From contig CAVUAF010000018.1 of the NCBI GenBank assembly GCA_963739375.1, positions 248,001-312,000 on the forward strand: a stretch of 64,000 nucleotides of DNA, written 5' to 3'. Below the pieces are notes generated by a model. That model made no database searches. It was not told where the DNA came from and saw only the letters and a program-made list of their open reading frames with translations. Source of the stretch: CAVUAF01 sp963739375 (GTDB lineage Bacteria; Acidobacteriota; Terriglobia; Terriglobales; Acidobacteriaceae). Each line of letters begins with the position of its first letter. The stretch's first letter is position 1. The translations under genes were made by a program, and so were the position numbers. Positions 8,378 through 17,269 of this stretch are shown here, piece by piece.

Positions 8378-9108
8378 ATGGGCGGCCGACCCTCTCTGGT
8401 CCGGGCACTGGCGGCGCGGTGGCGCGACGCCCGCGGGCGTCATGGCGCGACGGCGGCACTGCGGGAACTGGCGGCTGACCTGTGGGAGTTCCTCAAGGAG
8501 TCCACGCCGGCGCGGCGCCTCTCGCGTTATGGGGACATCGAGTATGACTTCGAGCAGCGCGTCGACACCACGGCTGCCACCGTGGGGAGCCGCGACCGGC
8601 TGCTCGGGGCGGTTGCGGGCGGCCCCTACCAGCCGGTTGATCCGGAGCTGTTGCGCGCCAACCTCGAAGCGCTGCCGCTCCGGCACCAGAGTACACGTTC
8701 ATCGATCTCGGCTCGGGCAAAGGGCGGGCGCTGCTGGTGGCCGCCGAATTCGATTACCGCCGGATCATAGGAGTTGAACTGGTGCCGGAGCTGCACCGCG
8801 TGGCGGAAGAAAACGTGCGGAAGTTCAGCGCCGCGCAGGGCAAGACCTACCCCATTGAGCTGTGGTGCGGCGACGCGCGGGAGTTCGCTTTTCCCAGCGA
8901 GCCGACCTTGCTGTTCCTCTTCAACCCGTTTCCGGAAGCGACGCTGGCCGCCGTGCTCGACCGTTTCGGCGAGTCGCTGCGCCACGTCCCACGCGCGGCG
9001 TGGATCGTGTATCACAACCCGATCCACGAGCGCCTGCTGGCGCAATGCGGGGAATGGCGCAAGATGTCGGGGGATGAGCGTTACTGCGTTTACTGCCGCG
9101 GGGCGTAG
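8378..9108 (+). CDS. Class I SAM-dependent methyltransferase, frameshifted
   Basis: Two overlapping reading frames make one protein of about 243 residues. The first (from ATG 8378) covers the N-terminal helical part (LRELAADLWEFLKE, GDIEYDFEQRVDTTA). The second carries the SAM motif FIDLGSGKGRALLVAAEFD and ends at 9108. The break lies in 8677-8688: removing the CT between CCG and CCG, or adding one base, restores the frame (LEALP-PAPEYTFIDLGSGKG). The protein resembles small-molecule or DOT1-like class I methyltransferases. It may be a sequence error or a recent inactivation. Confidence 0.7.
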
Positions 9109-10206
9109 TAGCCCTTGCGGGCGCGGACGTGCAGGTTCCGCTTCTGGGCCAGGATCTCGATGGCGCGGTAGCGCCCGTCGGACTGGAAGTCGGCGGGACG
9201 ATAGGCCAGCGCGTACTGGCTGCGCAGCTCATCCTGGATGGCGTTGAAGTAGCTGGGAATGTCCTGATCCTTGAAAGGGAAGAAGGCGCGGCCGCCGGTG
9301 GCATCGGCCAGGCGCTCCAGGATCTTGTCGCCGCGGCCCAGGTTGCCGCTGATGTTGGTGCTGATGGCGTAGATGATGACTTCGGCGCGCTGCGCCATCT
9401 CGATGGCTTCTTCGCGGGTGACGCGGCTCTGGTTATCGTCGCCGTCGCTGACCAGCACGATGGCGCGCCGCACCGCTTCGTGCTCGGTTGATCTTCATCA
9501 GCTTGTCGCGGCAGGCGAAGTAGATGGCGTCGAACATAGCGGTGCCGCCGCCGGGACGAAGCGAGCGCACCCCGTTGGTCAGCTTCTCGGCGTTGTCGCT
9601 GAAGTCCTGCGTGACCTCCGCCGTGGTATCGAAGCCGAGCACAAAGCCCTGGTCGCGCTTGGGGCGCACGATCTGGCTGAGAAACTCGATGGCCGCTTCC
9701 TGCTCGAAGCGGAAGCGGTCGCGGATGGAGTTGCTGGCGTCGACCAGCAGCCCCACGCGCAGGGGCAGGTCGGTTTCGGCGCGGAAGCTCACAATCTGCT
9801 GCGGCGGGCGGCGATCGTCGAGTACCTGGATGTCTTCGGGCTTGAGGTCCTTCACGAAGCGGCCGCGCTTGTCGGTGACGGTGAAGATGACGTTCACCTC
9901 GTTGACGGGAACGCGGATGGTGGTAATGGTGTCGTCGCCCGCGCCAGGGGCGGGTTTGGCGGCGCCCGTGCTGGCGGCGACCGGCGGCGCCGCCGGGACA
10001 ATGTCGCGCGGCTCCGGCGGGGTGGCCGGTTTGGGATTCGACGGCGGGGGCTGGACAGGCTGCTGCACCGGTGGCTTGGGCGCGGGCGCCGGCATCCTGG
10101 ACGCGGAAGGCGCTGCAGGCAGCTCCTGCGTCTTGTTGCCCTGGTCCTGCCCGGCCGCCGCGGTGGCCGCGAGCAGCAGGCAGAGCAGGGAGGTGAGTAG
10201 CCTCAT
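9090..10206 (-). CDS. Secreted VWA-domain protein, frameshifted
   Basis: About 372 residues from ATG 10206. It has a signal peptide (RLLTSLLCLLLAATAAAGQ), a Pro/Ala-rich linker, and a beta-domain with TDKRGRFVKDLKPEDIQVLDD (the acidobacterial VWFA-related N-terminal pattern). The VWA domain has a MIDAS start VGLLVDASNSIRDR. Near 9480 the frame shifts by one extra base: KINRA continues as EAVRRAIVLVSDGDDNQSR in the other frame and ends as KGYYAPRQ at 9090. The tail overlaps the convergent methyltransferase by 19 bp. Likely surface or periplasmic adhesion role; ligand unknown. Confidence 0.75.
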
Positions 10207-10232
10207 GCAAGAATCCCCAAACGTGCTTCTCA

Positions 10233-11216
10233 TTATAACCGGCCCGCGCCCGCACTCACGAGGGCGAGAAACTGCTCCAATTCCGAGGGCAGCGGGCGCG
10301 AGAGCGACAAGGCGGCGCGCGTGGCAGGATGCTGGAACGCGAGGTCGGCGGCGTGCAGAAAGTTTCTTCCCAGCGCCAGCGACGCGGCCCCTGATTGGGA
10401 CGGAATCTGCCGCGGCGCGCCGTAGAGCGTGTCGCCCACGACGGGGTGCCCGATGGAGGCCAGGTGGACGCGGATCTGGTGCGTGCGCCCGGTTTCGATC
10501 TCCACGTCGAGCAGGGCGAAGCGGCCGTAGGCGCTCTCGATCCTGCGGGCAACATGGAAATGCGTGATGGCGGTGCGGCCCTGGCGGCGGCGGGTGGTCA
10601 TGCGGATGCGGCGCACGAGGTCGCGGCTGATGACGGCGTCGATGGTGTCGCGGTCGCGCCGGGGCCAGCCGTGCACCAGGGCGACGTAGTGCTTGCGCAC
10701 CTCGCGGCGCGCAAACTGTTCCGCGAGCCGGCGGTGCGCCGCGTCGTTCTTGGCGACGACGATGAGGCCGCTGGTCGCCTTGTCGAGGCGGTGAACGATT
10801 CCCGGGCGCATGGCGTCGCCGGCGGCGGAGAGCGTGCCAAAGCGGTGCAGGAGCGCGTTCACGAGCGTACCGCGATAACGCACGTCGTCGGCGCCGGCGC
10901 CGGCGTGGACCGTCATGCCCGCGGGCTTGTTGACCACGGCGAGGTCGTCGTCTTCGTAGACCACATCGAGCGGGATGTCTTCCGGGACGGCACGCAGCGG
11001 CGGCGGCTGGGCCGGGCCGAGCACCGCGACGCGCTCGCTGGCACGCAGGCGATGCGAGGCCTTCACCAGCGCCCCATTGACCAACACCTTCTGCTGCGCG
11101 ATGAGCTGCTGGACGCGCGCGCGGCTGACGTCGGCCAAGGCCGCAACCAGGAACTGGTCCAGGCGCTTGCCCGCGTCCTCGGCAGTGGCGACGAAGTTTT
11201 CGGGGAGCTTCGGCAT
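10233..11216 (-). CDS. rluD: RluD-family 23S rRNA pseudouridine synthase
   Basis: 327 residues. An N-terminal S4 RNA-binding domain (GKRLDQFLVAAL, RARVQQLIAQQKVLVNG) precedes the catalytic domain with the hallmark HRLDKATSGLIVVAKN, where the Asp attacks uridine. The motif GRTHQIRVHLA is also present. Length and layout fit RluD (positions 1911/1915/1917 of 23S rRNA), although RluC-like specificity cannot be excluded. It lies downstream of lgt in the same orientation with a gap of about 45 bp. Confidence 0.9.
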   Translation of the reverse strand: MPKLPENFVATAEDAGKRLDQFLVAALADVSRARVQQLIAQQKVLVNGALVKASHRLRASERVAVLGPAQPPPLRAVPEDIPLDVVYEDDDLAVVNKPAGMTVHAGAGADDVRYRGTLVNALLHRFGTLSAAGDAMRPGIVHRLDKATSGLIVVAKNDAAHRRLAEQFARREVRKHYVALVHGWPRRDRDTIDAVISRDLVRRIRMTTRRRQGRTAITHFHVARRIESAYGRFALLDVEIETGRTHQIRVHLASIGHPVVGDTLYGAPRQIPSQSGAASLALGRNFLHAADLAFQHPATRAALSLSRPLPSELEQFLALVSAGAGRL

Positions 11217-11263
11217 CGCAGCGGCATTCTAGCGGAGCGCGAGGATGGCCGAACTGCGGAACG

Positions 11264-12076
11264 TCAGTGCGCCGCACCGGCGGCAAGAGAGGTTCCGGCC
11301 AGCCGGCGGTAGCCGCGCACCCACAACGCGCCGCCGACCACGACCAGCACGATGGAGATGAGTTGGACCACGCTCATGGCGCCGTTGAAGACCGAGCCGC
11401 GGTCAGGATCGGCGCGCAGGAACTCGAGGAAGAAGCGGGCGAAACCGTAGACGAACATGTAGGCGCCAATGACCTGGCCATCGAAGCGGCGGTGTTTGAG
11501 CAGCCACGCGAGGAAAAAGAAGTTGGCCAGCTCGACCAGGAACTCGTAGATCTGCGTCGGATGCAGGGGCACGCCAAGGGGCGTCCCGACCCACTGCGCA
11601 GCCAGGGGGTTGGTGAAGGTCGCAGCCCAGGGCAGGTGCGTCTCCGTGCCGTAGCAGCAGCCGGCGGCGAAGCAACCGAGGCGGCCGATGGCATGGCCGA
11701 GGGCGATGCCGGGCGCGAAGATGTCGCAGGTGCGCGCCATGGGCAGGCGATGGCGCCGGATGTAGAGAAGGCAGGCGGCAATGGCGGTGATCAGGCCGCC
11801 GTAAAACACGCCGTAGGCCTGCAGGGTCGCAAGACTGAAGAGCGCGCCGGGATGGCTGGAGTAGTAGTCCCAGTCGTTGACGATCATGAGCAGCTTGGCG
11901 CCGACCATCGAAGTGAGGATGGCGAGGATGCCCAGGTTCCAGGCTTTTTCGGGATCGATGCCCTCGCGGCGGGCGGCGCGCGTGACCACCAGCAGCCCGG
12001 CGATGAGGCCGAGCGCGGCCATCGCGCCGTAGGTGGGCAGGCTGAAGTCGCCGAGGTGGAGGAGTCGGGGGAACAC
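11264..12076 (-). CDS. lgt: Prolipoprotein diacylglyceryl transferase
   Basis: 270 residues with seven predicted membrane segments. The Lgt signature HAIGRLGCFAAGCCYG is at about 147-162 and contains the essential His/Arg/Gly region. It transfers diacylglycerol from phosphatidylglycerol to the lipobox cysteine in the inner membrane. Start at ATG 12076 gives the usual MFPRLLHLG... N-terminus. The upstream gap holds the probable 6S RNA. Confidence 0.95.
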   Translation of the reverse strand: MFPRLLHLGDFSLPTYGAMAALGLIAGLLVVTRAARREGIDPEKAWNLGILAILTSMVGAKLLMIVNDWDYYSSHPGALFSLATLQAYGVFYGGLITAIAACLLYIRRHRLPMARTCDIFAPGIALGHAIGRLGCFAAGCCYGTETHLPWAATFTNPLAAQWVGTPLGVPLHPTQIYEFLVELANFFFLAWLLKHRRFDGQVIGAYMFVYGFARFFLEFLRADPDRGSVFNGAMSVVQLISIVLVVVGGALWVRGYRRLAGTSLAAGAAH

Positions 12077-12124
12077 TGCTGATCAGATGCTCGCAACGGC
12101 CGAAGGAAACGAGTTTGCCAGGAT

Positions 12125-12300
12125 CAGTGTAAACCGCCGCCAATCCGAGAGACACAAAAGCCGACCCGCGGGGCCGTGTGGTGGGCCGTCAATGAACCTG
12201 TCTCATGACAGGTGGGAACCCGCCGCGGCCCTTTAGGCATCTCCGCATGACGGAGCATCGCACACCAGGCCGAATACGAGTCGAGTCCCCGTTGATTGAA
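12125..12300 (-). ncRNA. ssrS: Probable 6S RNA
   Basis: A non-coding stretch directly downstream of zapA, where 6S RNA lies in many bacteria. On the minus strand it reads GGCCTGGTGTG (5' side) and CACACGGCC (3' side), which pair around about 90 nt. Inside are the hairpins CTCCG-TCATG-CGGAG and CACCTGTCATGAGACAGGT, with GGGTTCCC and GGTTCATT flanking the latter, as I remember from 6S apical stems. The ends are approximate. It could instead be another structured RNA; a covariance search would decide. Confidence 0.55.
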
Positions 12301-12316
12301 TGTTGGTTCAATTAAC
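12291..12316. promoter_or_regulatory. AT-rich imperfect inverted repeat
   Basis: GTTGATTGAA and TTCAATTAAC, 10-bp arms with one mismatch and a six-base loop, lie at the 5' boundary of the probable 6S RNA. It may be an operator or part of its promoter. It lacks the GC stem and U-tract of an intrinsic terminator. Confidence 0.3.
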
Positions 12317-12504
12317 GGTGACCACCATCACCAACTTTGCAGGCCGGCTTACGTGGCTGATGCTAGGGAAAAGGCGGCGGAAAGGCAAGCGTGACGGACG
12401 GCGGACGGCAAGAAAGTTGGCAGGCGAGTTGCTACCGAAAAGCGAACCACGAAGGACACAAGGGTTGCACGAAGGACACAAAGGAAAGAAAGAGCGGTTA
12501 CCGG
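12317..12504. other. Non-coding gap between 6S RNA and zapA
   Basis: About 190 bp with no convincing gene. It contains repeat text of the CCACGAAGGACACAAGG and CACGAAGGACACAAAGG types (12446-12485) and otherwise nothing I can assign. The 6S RNA promoter would be expected here on the minus strand. Confidence 0.5.
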
Positions 12505-12813
12505 TCAGCCGGCAAGGCGCGTTTCCTCGCCAGCGAGGATGGCATCGAGTTCGGCCGAGAGCGTCTGGCTACGCTCGTGGAACTCAGAGGCGACGGCGTC
12601 GTACTTGCGCTTGAGCGTGTGGTACTCGTCGGCGATGTTGAGCGCGGCGAGGACGGCGAGGCGCAGCGAATCCACGGTGGAGGTTTGCTCGGCGACGGCG
12701 CGCATCTTGCCGTCGACGAATTCGGCGAGCCGGAGGATGTATTCCGCGTCCGTCCCGCGCAGGTTGTAGCTCTGATCGTAAATCTCGACGCGCACGCTGG
12801 TGGCCTGGCTCAA
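12505..12813 (-). CDS. zapA: Cell division protein ZapA
   Basis: 102 residues. It starts with the ZapA fold (SVRVEIYDQSYNLRGTDAEY) and continues with the helical dimerisation region (VDSLRLAVLAALNIADEYH). ZapA binds FtsZ and bundles protofilaments at the division ring. It follows a ZapB-like coiled-coil gene by 36 bp. The pair plus the downstream 6S-like RNA matches known zapA-ssrS synteny. Confidence 0.9.
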   Translation of the reverse strand: MSQATSVRVEIYDQSYNLRGTDAEYILRLAEFVDGKMRAVAEQTSTVDSLRLAVLAALNIADEYHTLKRKYDAVASEFHERSQTLSAELDAILAGEETRLAG

Positions 12814-12849
12814 GCGACTCTCCTGCCCTATGGCTTACGGCTGGGTTGA

Positions 12850-13140
12850 TTATCGCCCGTGGCTGTTGGACGTCAATGCATCAATTTGGTTCAGCATCTT
12901 TTCCACCCGGGCGCGGACCTCCTCGCGCTCCCGGCGGAGGCCGACCAGTTCGCGGCGCAACGCCTCGGCCTCGCCCGCATGGGTACGGAGCTGCTCGCGC
13001 AGGCGGGTGGTCTCCCGTTCGGCTTCGGCCTTGGCCTGCCGCGCGTCCTTCAGCAGCTCGATGGTGCGGTAGACCTTTTCCTCGAGAGCGTGGAAGTCAT
13101 CCTGTGAGACCTCGGGTTCGCGCGCTGCCTTCCCCGACAT
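12850..13140 (-). CDS. ZapB-like coiled-coil cell division protein
   Basis: 96 residues, almost entirely a predicted coiled coil (heptad pattern in KVYRTIELLKDARQAKAEAE and LRREREEVRARVEKMLNQ). Length, charge and position directly upstream of zapA suggest the ZapB partner that layers on the Z-ring through ZapA. Sequence identity alone would not prove this, as coiled coils converge. Confidence 0.65.
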   Translation of the reverse strand: MSGKAAREPEVSQDDFHALEEKVYRTIELLKDARQAKAEAERETTRLREQLRTHAGEAEALRRELVGLRREREEVRARVEKMLNQIDALTSNSHGR

Positions 13141-13214
13141 GTGGCCGTGGTCCTCTTGGCGGTTGAGATGCGCGCGCAGTATAGCGCAGGGGGCTGAGGA
13201 AAAGTCGGCGGTTG

Positions 13215-13533
13215 TCAGTTCACCTCGACATCAAATTCGGTGCCGGCGCCGGCCGCCCTGGTTTTGGACTGGATCTCCTCGCGCTGCAACTGGCGCATGA
13301 CGTCGATGATGCGCATCATAGATGCGCGTGACCTCGACGTCGGGCAGCGGTCCATGGTTCTCGCGGCGGACATTCTCCAGAATGACCTGCTCCCGGTCCG
13401 GCTCGTCAACAGGCATCGCGGTGTTGCGCTTGAGCTTGCCGATGGCCTGCGCCGCGCGGGCACGCTCGTTGAGCAGGCGGATGATGCGGCGGTCGATTTC
13501 GTCAATTTGCTTACGCCACTCGGCGATGTCCAT
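13215..13533 (-). CDS. aroQ: Chorismate mutase (AroQ type), frameshifted
   Basis: About 105 residues in two frames. The N-terminal helix DIAEWRKQIDEIDRRIIRLLNERA has the AroQ pattern of Arg and acidic residues, followed by AIGKLKR and RREN. The C-terminal helix RIIDVMRQLQREEIQSK lies in another frame. One extra base near 13310-13316 separates IYD from RIID. Chorismate mutase makes prephenate. The gene begins about 10 bp after the trpA stop, so it would be cotranscribed with trpCFBA. Start ATG 13533; GTG 13542 is possible. Confidence 0.75.
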
Positions 13534-13542
13534 GTTGAGCAC

Positions 13543-14310
13543 TCAGCCTTCAGCACGCTTCAGCCCGGTGATCAATGCCGTCACCGCCGCGGCGGCGCGG
13601 GCGCGGCCGGCGCGCTCGATGGCGCCGACGATGGCGCTGCCGACCACCACGGCATCGGCAAATTCGCCCACCGCGTGAAATTGTGCGGGCGTCGAAATGC
13701 CGAAGCCGACCGCAATCGGCAGCTGCGTGTACCGACGCAGGCGCGCGACCAGGGCGCGCGCATCCGGCGGCACCTCCCGCCGTTCGCCGGTCACCCCAGT
13801 GCGCGAGACGGCGTAGACAAAACCGGTGGAAGACTGCGCGATGCGGCGCAGCCGCTCGTCGGTGCTGGTGGGCGCGGCGAGAAAGACCGTCGCCAGGCGG
13901 TGGGCGCGCATGAGGCGGAGGTATGGGCCAGCCTCCTCGACCGTGAGGTCGGTGATCAAGGCGCCGTCAATGCCCGCGTCGCGCGCCGCAGCGGCGAAGC
14001 GCTTGAGCCCGAAACGCAGCACCGGGTTGAAATAGGAGAAGACGACGAGGCCGGCGTCAGTTGCGGCGCGCAATTCGCCCGCGAACTGGAGCACGTCGGC
14101 GAGCCGCGTCCCCTGCAGGAGCGCGCGCTGGCTGGCGCGCTGGATGACGGGGCCGTCGGCGACCGGGTCGGAGAAAGGAACGCCGAGCTCGATCACGTCA
14201 GCGCCGGCACGCACGGCGGCGAGGACGACGTCGCGGGTGGTCGCGAGGTCGGGATCGCCGCACGTGACGTAGGCGACTAGAGCGGGACGGTGGTCGAAGC
14301 GTAACGCCAT
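13543..14310 (-). CDS. trpA: Tryptophan synthase alpha chain
   Basis: 255 residues, intact. Catalytic regions: ELGVPFSDPVADGPVIQ (acidic catalytic Glu and Asp), GALITDLTVEEAG, and AVGFGISTPAQ near the phosphate site. It cleaves indole-3-glycerol phosphate to indole, which is channelled to TrpB. Its ATG overlaps the TrpB stop by one base (TGATG), a coupled arrangement. Confidence 0.95.
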   Translation of the reverse strand: MALRFDHRPALVAYVTCGDPDLATTRDVVLAAVRAGADVIELGVPFSDPVADGPVIQRASQRALLQGTRLADVLQFAGELRAATDAGLVVFSYFNPVLRFGLKRFAAAARDAGIDGALITDLTVEEAGPYLRLMRAHRLATVFLAAPTSTDERLRRIAQSSTGFVYAVSRTGVTGERREVPPDARALVARLRRYTQLPIAVGFGISTPAQFHAVGEFADAVVVGSAIVGAIERAGRARAAAAVTALITGLKRAEG

Positions 14311-15545
14311 CAGAATTGCACCTGCTCCCGCAGAATTCCCATGTCCTTGTCGCCGCGGCCGGAGACATTCACGATCACGACCGCGTTCTTCTTCATGCCC
14401 GGCACGCGCTTTACGGCTTCGGCGACGGCGTGCGCCGACTCCAGCGCGGGGATGATGCCCTCGGTGCGCGCCAGCAAGGTGCAGGCGGCGAGTGCTTCGG
14501 CGTCGGAGGCAGAAACGTATTCGGCGCGGCCGCTCGTCCTTCAGCCAGGCGTGCTCGGGCCCGATGGCCGGGTAGTCAAGGCCGGCGGAAACGCGAATGG
14601 GTGGCGGCGATCTGGCCGGCATCGTCTTGCAGGATGTACGTGTAAGTGCCTTGCAGGACGCCGGGAGAGCCGCCGGCGTGTCCCGTACGTTTGCCGCGGC
14701 GAGCGACGCGTGCGGCATGCTCGCCGAGGGCCGAGCCGCGGCCGCCGGCTTCGACGCCGATGAGCCGCACCTTCTTATCGGGCACAAAGGCGTAGAAGAT
14801 GCCGATGGCGTTGGAGCCGCCGCCGACGCAGGCCATCACCGCGTCGGGCAGGCGGCTCTTCGGCTTCGAGGATCTGGGCGCGGGCTTCGCGGCCGATCAC
14901 GCGCTGGAAATCGCGCACCATCAGCGGGTAGGGATGCGCGCCCAGCACGCAGCCGAGCAGGTAATGAGTGGTGCGCACGTTGGTGACCCAGTCGCGCATG
15001 GCTTCGTTGATGGCGTCTTTGAGCGTGCGCTGCCCGGAAGTCCACGCCGCGCACCTCGGCGCCCAGCAGCTTCATGCGGAAGACGTTGAGCTCCTGGCGG
15101 TCGCATGTCCTCGGTGCCCATGTAGACGACGCATTCGAGGCCGAATGAGGGCGCAGACGGTGGCGGTGGCGACGCCGTGCTGGCCGGCGCCGGTTTCGGC
15201 GATGATGCGGCGCTTGCCCATGCGCTCGGCCAGCAGCGCCTGGCCGAGGCAGTTGTTGATCTTGTGCGCGCCGGTGTGGAGCAGGTCTTCGCGCTTCAGG
15301 TAGACGCGCGGCGCCGCCGAGATTCGGCGGTGAGGCGGCGCGCGAACTAAAGGGGCGTGGGGCGGCCGGCGTACTCGCGCAGCAGGCCGGCGAAGGTCGC
15401 GCTGAAAGCTGCGGTCGGAGCTGGCCTCGGCGTAGGCGAGCTCGAGCTCTTCGAGCGGCGCCATGAGCGTTTCGGGGACATAGCGGCCGCCGAATTCGCC
15501 AAAACGGCCGCTCATCGCGCCGCGCGATTTTTGTTTCAACGCCAT
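14310..15545 (-). pseudogene. trpB: Tryptophan synthase beta chain, broken by about eight indels and one stop
   Basis: The N-terminus is normal ([19 protein letters not shown]), and HTGAHKINN with the PLP lysine region is present. The frame is then broken near 15393, 15320, 15145, 15101, 15040, 14858, 14591 and 14530, plus a TAG at 15347-15349. Joining the frames rebuilds TrpB almost completely: VRTTHYLLG, the PLP phosphate loop [31 protein letters not shown] and the C-terminus GILREQVQF. About ten unusual residues follow GEHAAR. Nearly all lesions are one-base insertions, so either a recent inactivation or poor local sequence. Confidence 0.85.
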
Positions 15546-15625
15546 AAAGGACTAAACCACAGATTCACACAGATCGGCGCAGATACAGAAATTCCGCAAG
15601 GTGTGTGATCTGTGGCCATGGGGTT

Positions 15626-16282
15626 TCATTGCGCCGCCCGCGCGTTCGCGATGAAGCGGCGGACGAGGTCGTGATCCTTGTGGCCGGGGGCGCGCTCGAC
15701 GCCGGTGACCGCGTCCACGCCGTAAGGATGGAATTTCGCGATCGCCTGGCTGACGTTGTCGGGCGTCAAGCCGCCGGCGACGATGAGCTTCGAGGTGACG
15801 CTCAACAGGCGGATGAGCGGCGTAGCGTGCTCCCAGTCGAAGGTGCGGCCGGAGCCGCCGTGGCCGGGCTTGGCGGAGTCGAGCAGCAGCGCGTCGAAGT
15901 GCTCGCCGAGCTTACGCGAGTCGGCGAACGAGATGCCCAGCGCTTCCGCCAGGTGCAGCGACTTGAAAACGCGCAAGCGGCAGCCGGCGCAGGGTGCGTC
16001 GAGTTGTTGCGCGTGCCCCACGGTTTCGCTGCCGTGGAGCTGGACGGCAGTGAGCCGCGCCTGCTCGGCGACGGCGAAGACGCGCTCGACCGGATCGTCG
16101 GCGAAGACCCCGACCTTCTCGACGGTGGGCGGGAGCTGCCCGATGATCGCCGCGGCCTGCTCGGGCGTGATGCAGCGCGGGCTGTGCGCGGCGAAGATGA
16201 AGCCAAGGGCGTCGGCGCCGGCGGCGGCCGCGGCCTGGGCGTCTTCGAGATTCGTATTGCCGCAGATCTTGATCCAAGTCAT
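15626..16282 (-). CDS. trpF: Phosphoribosylanthranilate isomerase
   Basis: 218 residues, a TIM barrel with the catalytic start WIKICGNTNLEDA (Cys general base), the conserved FIFAAHSPR, VQLHGSE, DALLLDSA and PDNVSQAI. It isomerises PRA to CdRP. It lies between trpC and trpB on the same strand; the 80-bp gap to trpB contains CACAGATT-like repeats. Confidence 0.95.
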   Translation of the reverse strand: MTWIKICGNTNLEDAQAAAAAGADALGFIFAAHSPRCITPEQAAAIIGQLPPTVEKVGVFADDPVERVFAVAEQARLTAVQLHGSETVGHAQQLDAPCAGCRLRVFKSLHLAEALGISFADSRKLGEHFDALLLDSAKPGHGGSGRTFDWEHATPLIRLLSVTSKLIVAGGLTPDNVSQAIAKFHPYGVDAVTGVERAPGHKDHDLVRRFIANARAAQ

Positions 16283-16294
16283 GAAGTCAGTGTC

Positions 16295-16315
16295 GAGTTT
16301 CCAGTTTCAAGTTGC
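16295..16315. repeat. Three-copy heptamer array CnAGTTn
   Basis: CGAGTTT, CCAGTTT and CAAGTTG in tandem between trpF and trpC. It is a short member of the CAGTTnn family seen elsewhere. Confidence 0.5.
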
Positions 16316-16343
16316 TGTCGCACCCACCTTCTCCGCAACGACA

Positions 16344-17159
16344 TCATGTGCCGGTTGCGGTACGGGTCGCGCCGGTAGCGGCCAGCAATTCGCGCAGTGC
16401 GTTGCCGGGATGCGGCGCCTTCATCAGGGACTCGCCGACGAGGAAGGCGTCGTAGCCGGCGTCGAGCAGGCGGCGCACGTCGTCGCCGGAATGAATGCCG
16501 CTTTCGGCCACGCGCAGTGCGGGGCGCGGAATGCGCGCGGCCAGCCGCAACGCGGTTCGCAGATCGACCTCGAAGGTGCGCAGATTGCGGCTGTTTACGC
16601 CGATGAGGTCGCAGCCGGCGGCGAGCGCGGCCTCGAGTTCACGCTCGTCGTGGACTTCGCAGAGGACGTCGAGTTGCCACTCGCGCGCGGCGGCGGCGAG
16701 CGTGGTCAACTCGGCCGCGGAGAGCGCGGCGACGATGAGCAGAACCGCGTCGGCGCGGTGGGCGCGCGCTTCCAGCACCTGGAAGGCGTCGACGATGAAG
16801 TCCTTGCGCAGGCACGGCAGAGACGTGGCCGCGGAAGCGGCGCGGAGGTTGGCCAACGAGCCCTGAAAGTGCTCCTCCTCGGTCAGGACGGAGAGCGCGG
16901 CGGCGCCCGCCGGCTCGAGTTCACGCGCCAGGGCAACCGGATCGAATGCGGCGCGGAGGATGCCGCGCGAGGGCGAAGCTTGCTTGAGTTCCGCGATTAT
17001 TGCCGGCCCGGCTTGCCCGACCGCATGCAGCCGAGAACGAAAGCCGCGGGGCACGTGCGCGTCAGCTGCCCGCTCGAGGGCAGCGACGTCCGCCGAAGAC
17101 TTCGCCGCAGCAACACTGCGGCGGCGGGCGGCGACGATTTGGCCCAGCGTGACGGGCAT
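16344..17159 (-). CDS. trpC: Indole-3-glycerol phosphate synthase
   Basis: 271 residues. Conserved IGPS elements: IIAELKQASPSRG with the catalytic Lys, ALSVLTEEEHFQGS, CLRKDFIVD with Lys and Asp, CEVHDERELE, IGVNSRNL, and AESGIHSGDD. It converts CdRP to indole-glycerol phosphate. It is the first gene of the trpCFBA-aroQ block; trpE, trpG and trpD are not in this window. A TATACT on the minus strand at about 17176 may be its -10 box. Confidence 0.95.
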   Translation of the reverse strand: MPVTLGQIVAARRRSVAAAKSSADVAALERAADAHVPRGFRSRLHAVGQAGPAIIAELKQASPSRGILRAAFDPVALARELEPAGAAALSVLTEEEHFQGSLANLRAASAATSLPCLRKDFIVDAFQVLEARAHRADAVLLIVAALSAAELTTLAAAAREWQLDVLCEVHDERELEAALAAGCDLIGVNSRNLRTFEVDLRTALRLAARIPRPALRVAESGIHSGDDVRRLLDAGYDAFLVGESLMKAPHPGNALRELLAATGATRTATGT

Positions 17160-17197
17160 GCGAGCGAAACTTGAGTATAAACGCCGCTTCCTCAAGA

Positions 17198-17226
17198 TTG
17201 ACACGACGCCCGGCGCAGCGTAGTGT
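17198..17226 (+). promoter_or_regulatory. Candidate promoter of the cupin gene
   Basis: TTGACA at 17198-17203 is followed after 17 bases by TAGTGT at 17221-17226, 44 bp before the cupin ATG. The -35 is perfect and the -10 is weak. A CTTGAG/CTCAAG inverted repeat with a 15-bp spacer overlaps its upstream side; the spacing does not fit HAIR. Confidence 0.4.
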
Positions 17227-17269
17227 GCCGAGACTCTGACCCGGAAAATCTCTGTGACGAGGAGGGCGT

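Noticed and set aside
14310..15545. Programmed frameshifting in trpB
   Set aside because: About eight indels and a stop cannot be programmed frameshifts, and none has a slippery heptamer with a downstream pseudoknot.
17165..17197. CTTGAG/CTCAAG repeat near the cupin gene as a HAIR site
   Set aside because: The spacer is 15 bp, not the 9 bp between these hexamers in HAIR.
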